A DNA stretch of 26,508 nt from DASUPK01 sp036377415 (lineage in GTDB: Bacteria; Actinomycetota; Thermoleophilia; Solirubrobacterales; 70-9): assembly GCA_036377415.1 (NCBI GenBank), contig DASUYK010000106.1, positions 1 to 26,508 of the forward strand. The letters run 5' to 3'. Of this stretch, positions 26,188 through 26,508 are shown piece by piece. The notes beneath the pieces were generated by a model, which was not told the DNA's origin, searched no databases, and worked only from the letters and a program-made list of their open reading frames with translations. Every line of letters starts with the position of its first letter. Position 1 is the stretch's first letter. Position numbers and translations under genes: made by a program.

Positions 26188-26508
26188 ATGGCCGGCAACG
26201 AATCAGGCGCCGTCGTCATCACTGGGGCCTCGACCGGGATCGGCCGCGCCGCCGCCCTCCACCTCGATGAGAAGGGCTACCGGGTGTTCGCCGGCGTTCG
26301 CAAGCAGAGGGACGCAAACGAGCTGAAGGAGGCGGCTTCCGAACGGCTCACCCCGATCACGATCGACGTCACCGAGGTGCGCTCGATCTCATCCGCGAAG
26401 CGGAAGGTCCAGCGCGCGGTCGGCAAGGACGGGCTGGTCGGGCTCGTCAACAACGCCGGCGTCGGCGGAGGCGGCGGTCCGATCGAGCACATGGACCTGA
26501 GCGACCTC
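26188..26508 (+). CDS. short-chain dehydrogenase/reductase (N-terminal part, cut by window end)
   Basis: The first 107 residues of an SDR-family NAD(P)-dependent oxidoreductase are present. The cofactor-binding motif TGASTGIG (about 13-20) follows the first strand VVIT. ITIDVTEVRSI marks the end of the fourth strand, and NNAGVGGGG (about 90-98) is the structural NNAG motif. Arg residues after strand 2 (GVRKQRD) suggest NADP preference. The catalytic Ser-Tyr-Lys region lies beyond the window, so substrate cannot be guessed. ATG 26188 is the natural start. It is divergent from wecB with 46 bases between start codons. Confidence 0.9.
   Translation, partial: MAGNESGAVVITGASTGIGRAAALHLDEKGYRVFAGVRKQRDANELKEAASERLTPITIDVTEVRSISSAKRKVQRAVGKDGLVGLVNNAGVGGGGGPIEHMDLSDL

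Noticed and set aside
1..26508. Insertion sequences, CRISPR arrays, toxin-antitoxin or defence genes
   Set aside because: I looked for transposase or integrase motifs, regularly spaced repeats and typical defence domains on both strands and saw none. The only tandem repeat is the coding 15-bp repeat at 24382-24471.

Overview
The window is high-GC DNA (roughly two thirds G+C by eye) with dense genes on both strands and no mobile elements, CRISPR arrays, rRNA or recognisable tRNA genes. Gene content fits an actinobacterium, most likely of the Thermoleophilia/Solirubrobacterales type. The pointers are a split acyl-CoA mutase, acyl-CoA carboxylase alpha/beta subunits with an epsilon-like small protein, an Rrf2 regulator beside assimilatory sulfate genes, a ferritin-like/VIT fusion, dodecin, a DUF3618/holin stress operon, and many genes that look leaderless (TANNNT just upstream of the start codon). 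The taxonomic call is inference from gene content.

Layout. 1-1650: end of an unidentified gene, an ArsR-type and a DtxR-type regulator, and a small hypothetical gene. 1646-3466: a PLP aminotransferase divergent from an NTF2-like protein with a basic tail. 3470-5520: succinyl-CoA synthetase (sucC-sucD). 5612-8092: a HAD hydrolase convergent with a biotin carboxylase/BCCP alpha subunit. 8190-15082: sulfur region. A TauE/SafE permease and an Rrf2 regulator lie head-to-head with a PHP phosphatase, followed by the minus-strand operon sir-cysH-sat-cysC. 15358-17063: VOC protein, ornithine cyclodeaminase-family protein, dodecin. 17144-18963: epsilon-like small protein and a three-gene membrane/stress operon behind a candidate SigB/SigF-type promoter. 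19204-24169: acyl-CoA carboxylase beta, ferritin-VIT transporter, SnoaL-like protein, and acyl-CoA mutase large subunit. 24324-26508: proline-rich hypothetical protein, wecB, and the start of an SDR gene cut by the window end.

Two metabolic themes stand out. Carboxylase alpha and beta, the mutase large subunit and succinyl-CoA synthetase together cover most of propionyl-CoA -> methylmalonyl-CoA -> succinyl-CoA -> succinate; the epimerase and the B12-binding mutase subunit are not in the window. Sulfate is activated by Sat and reduced as APS by an iron-sulfur CysH, then by siroheme sulfite reductase. CysC would make PAPS on a side branch, and the PHP phosphatase could recycle the pAp by-product. 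The Rrf2 protein is the obvious candidate regulator of that block.

No stretch longer than 300 bases lacks a gene. The longest gaps are 15083-15357 (sir promoter region, otherwise nothing recognised) and 18964-19203 (stress-operon promoter region). I found no clearly undescribed multi-gene system. The most interesting signals are regulatory: the recurring leaderless-promoter pattern, the alternative-sigma-like promoter, and a palindrome at the sulfite reductase promoter.
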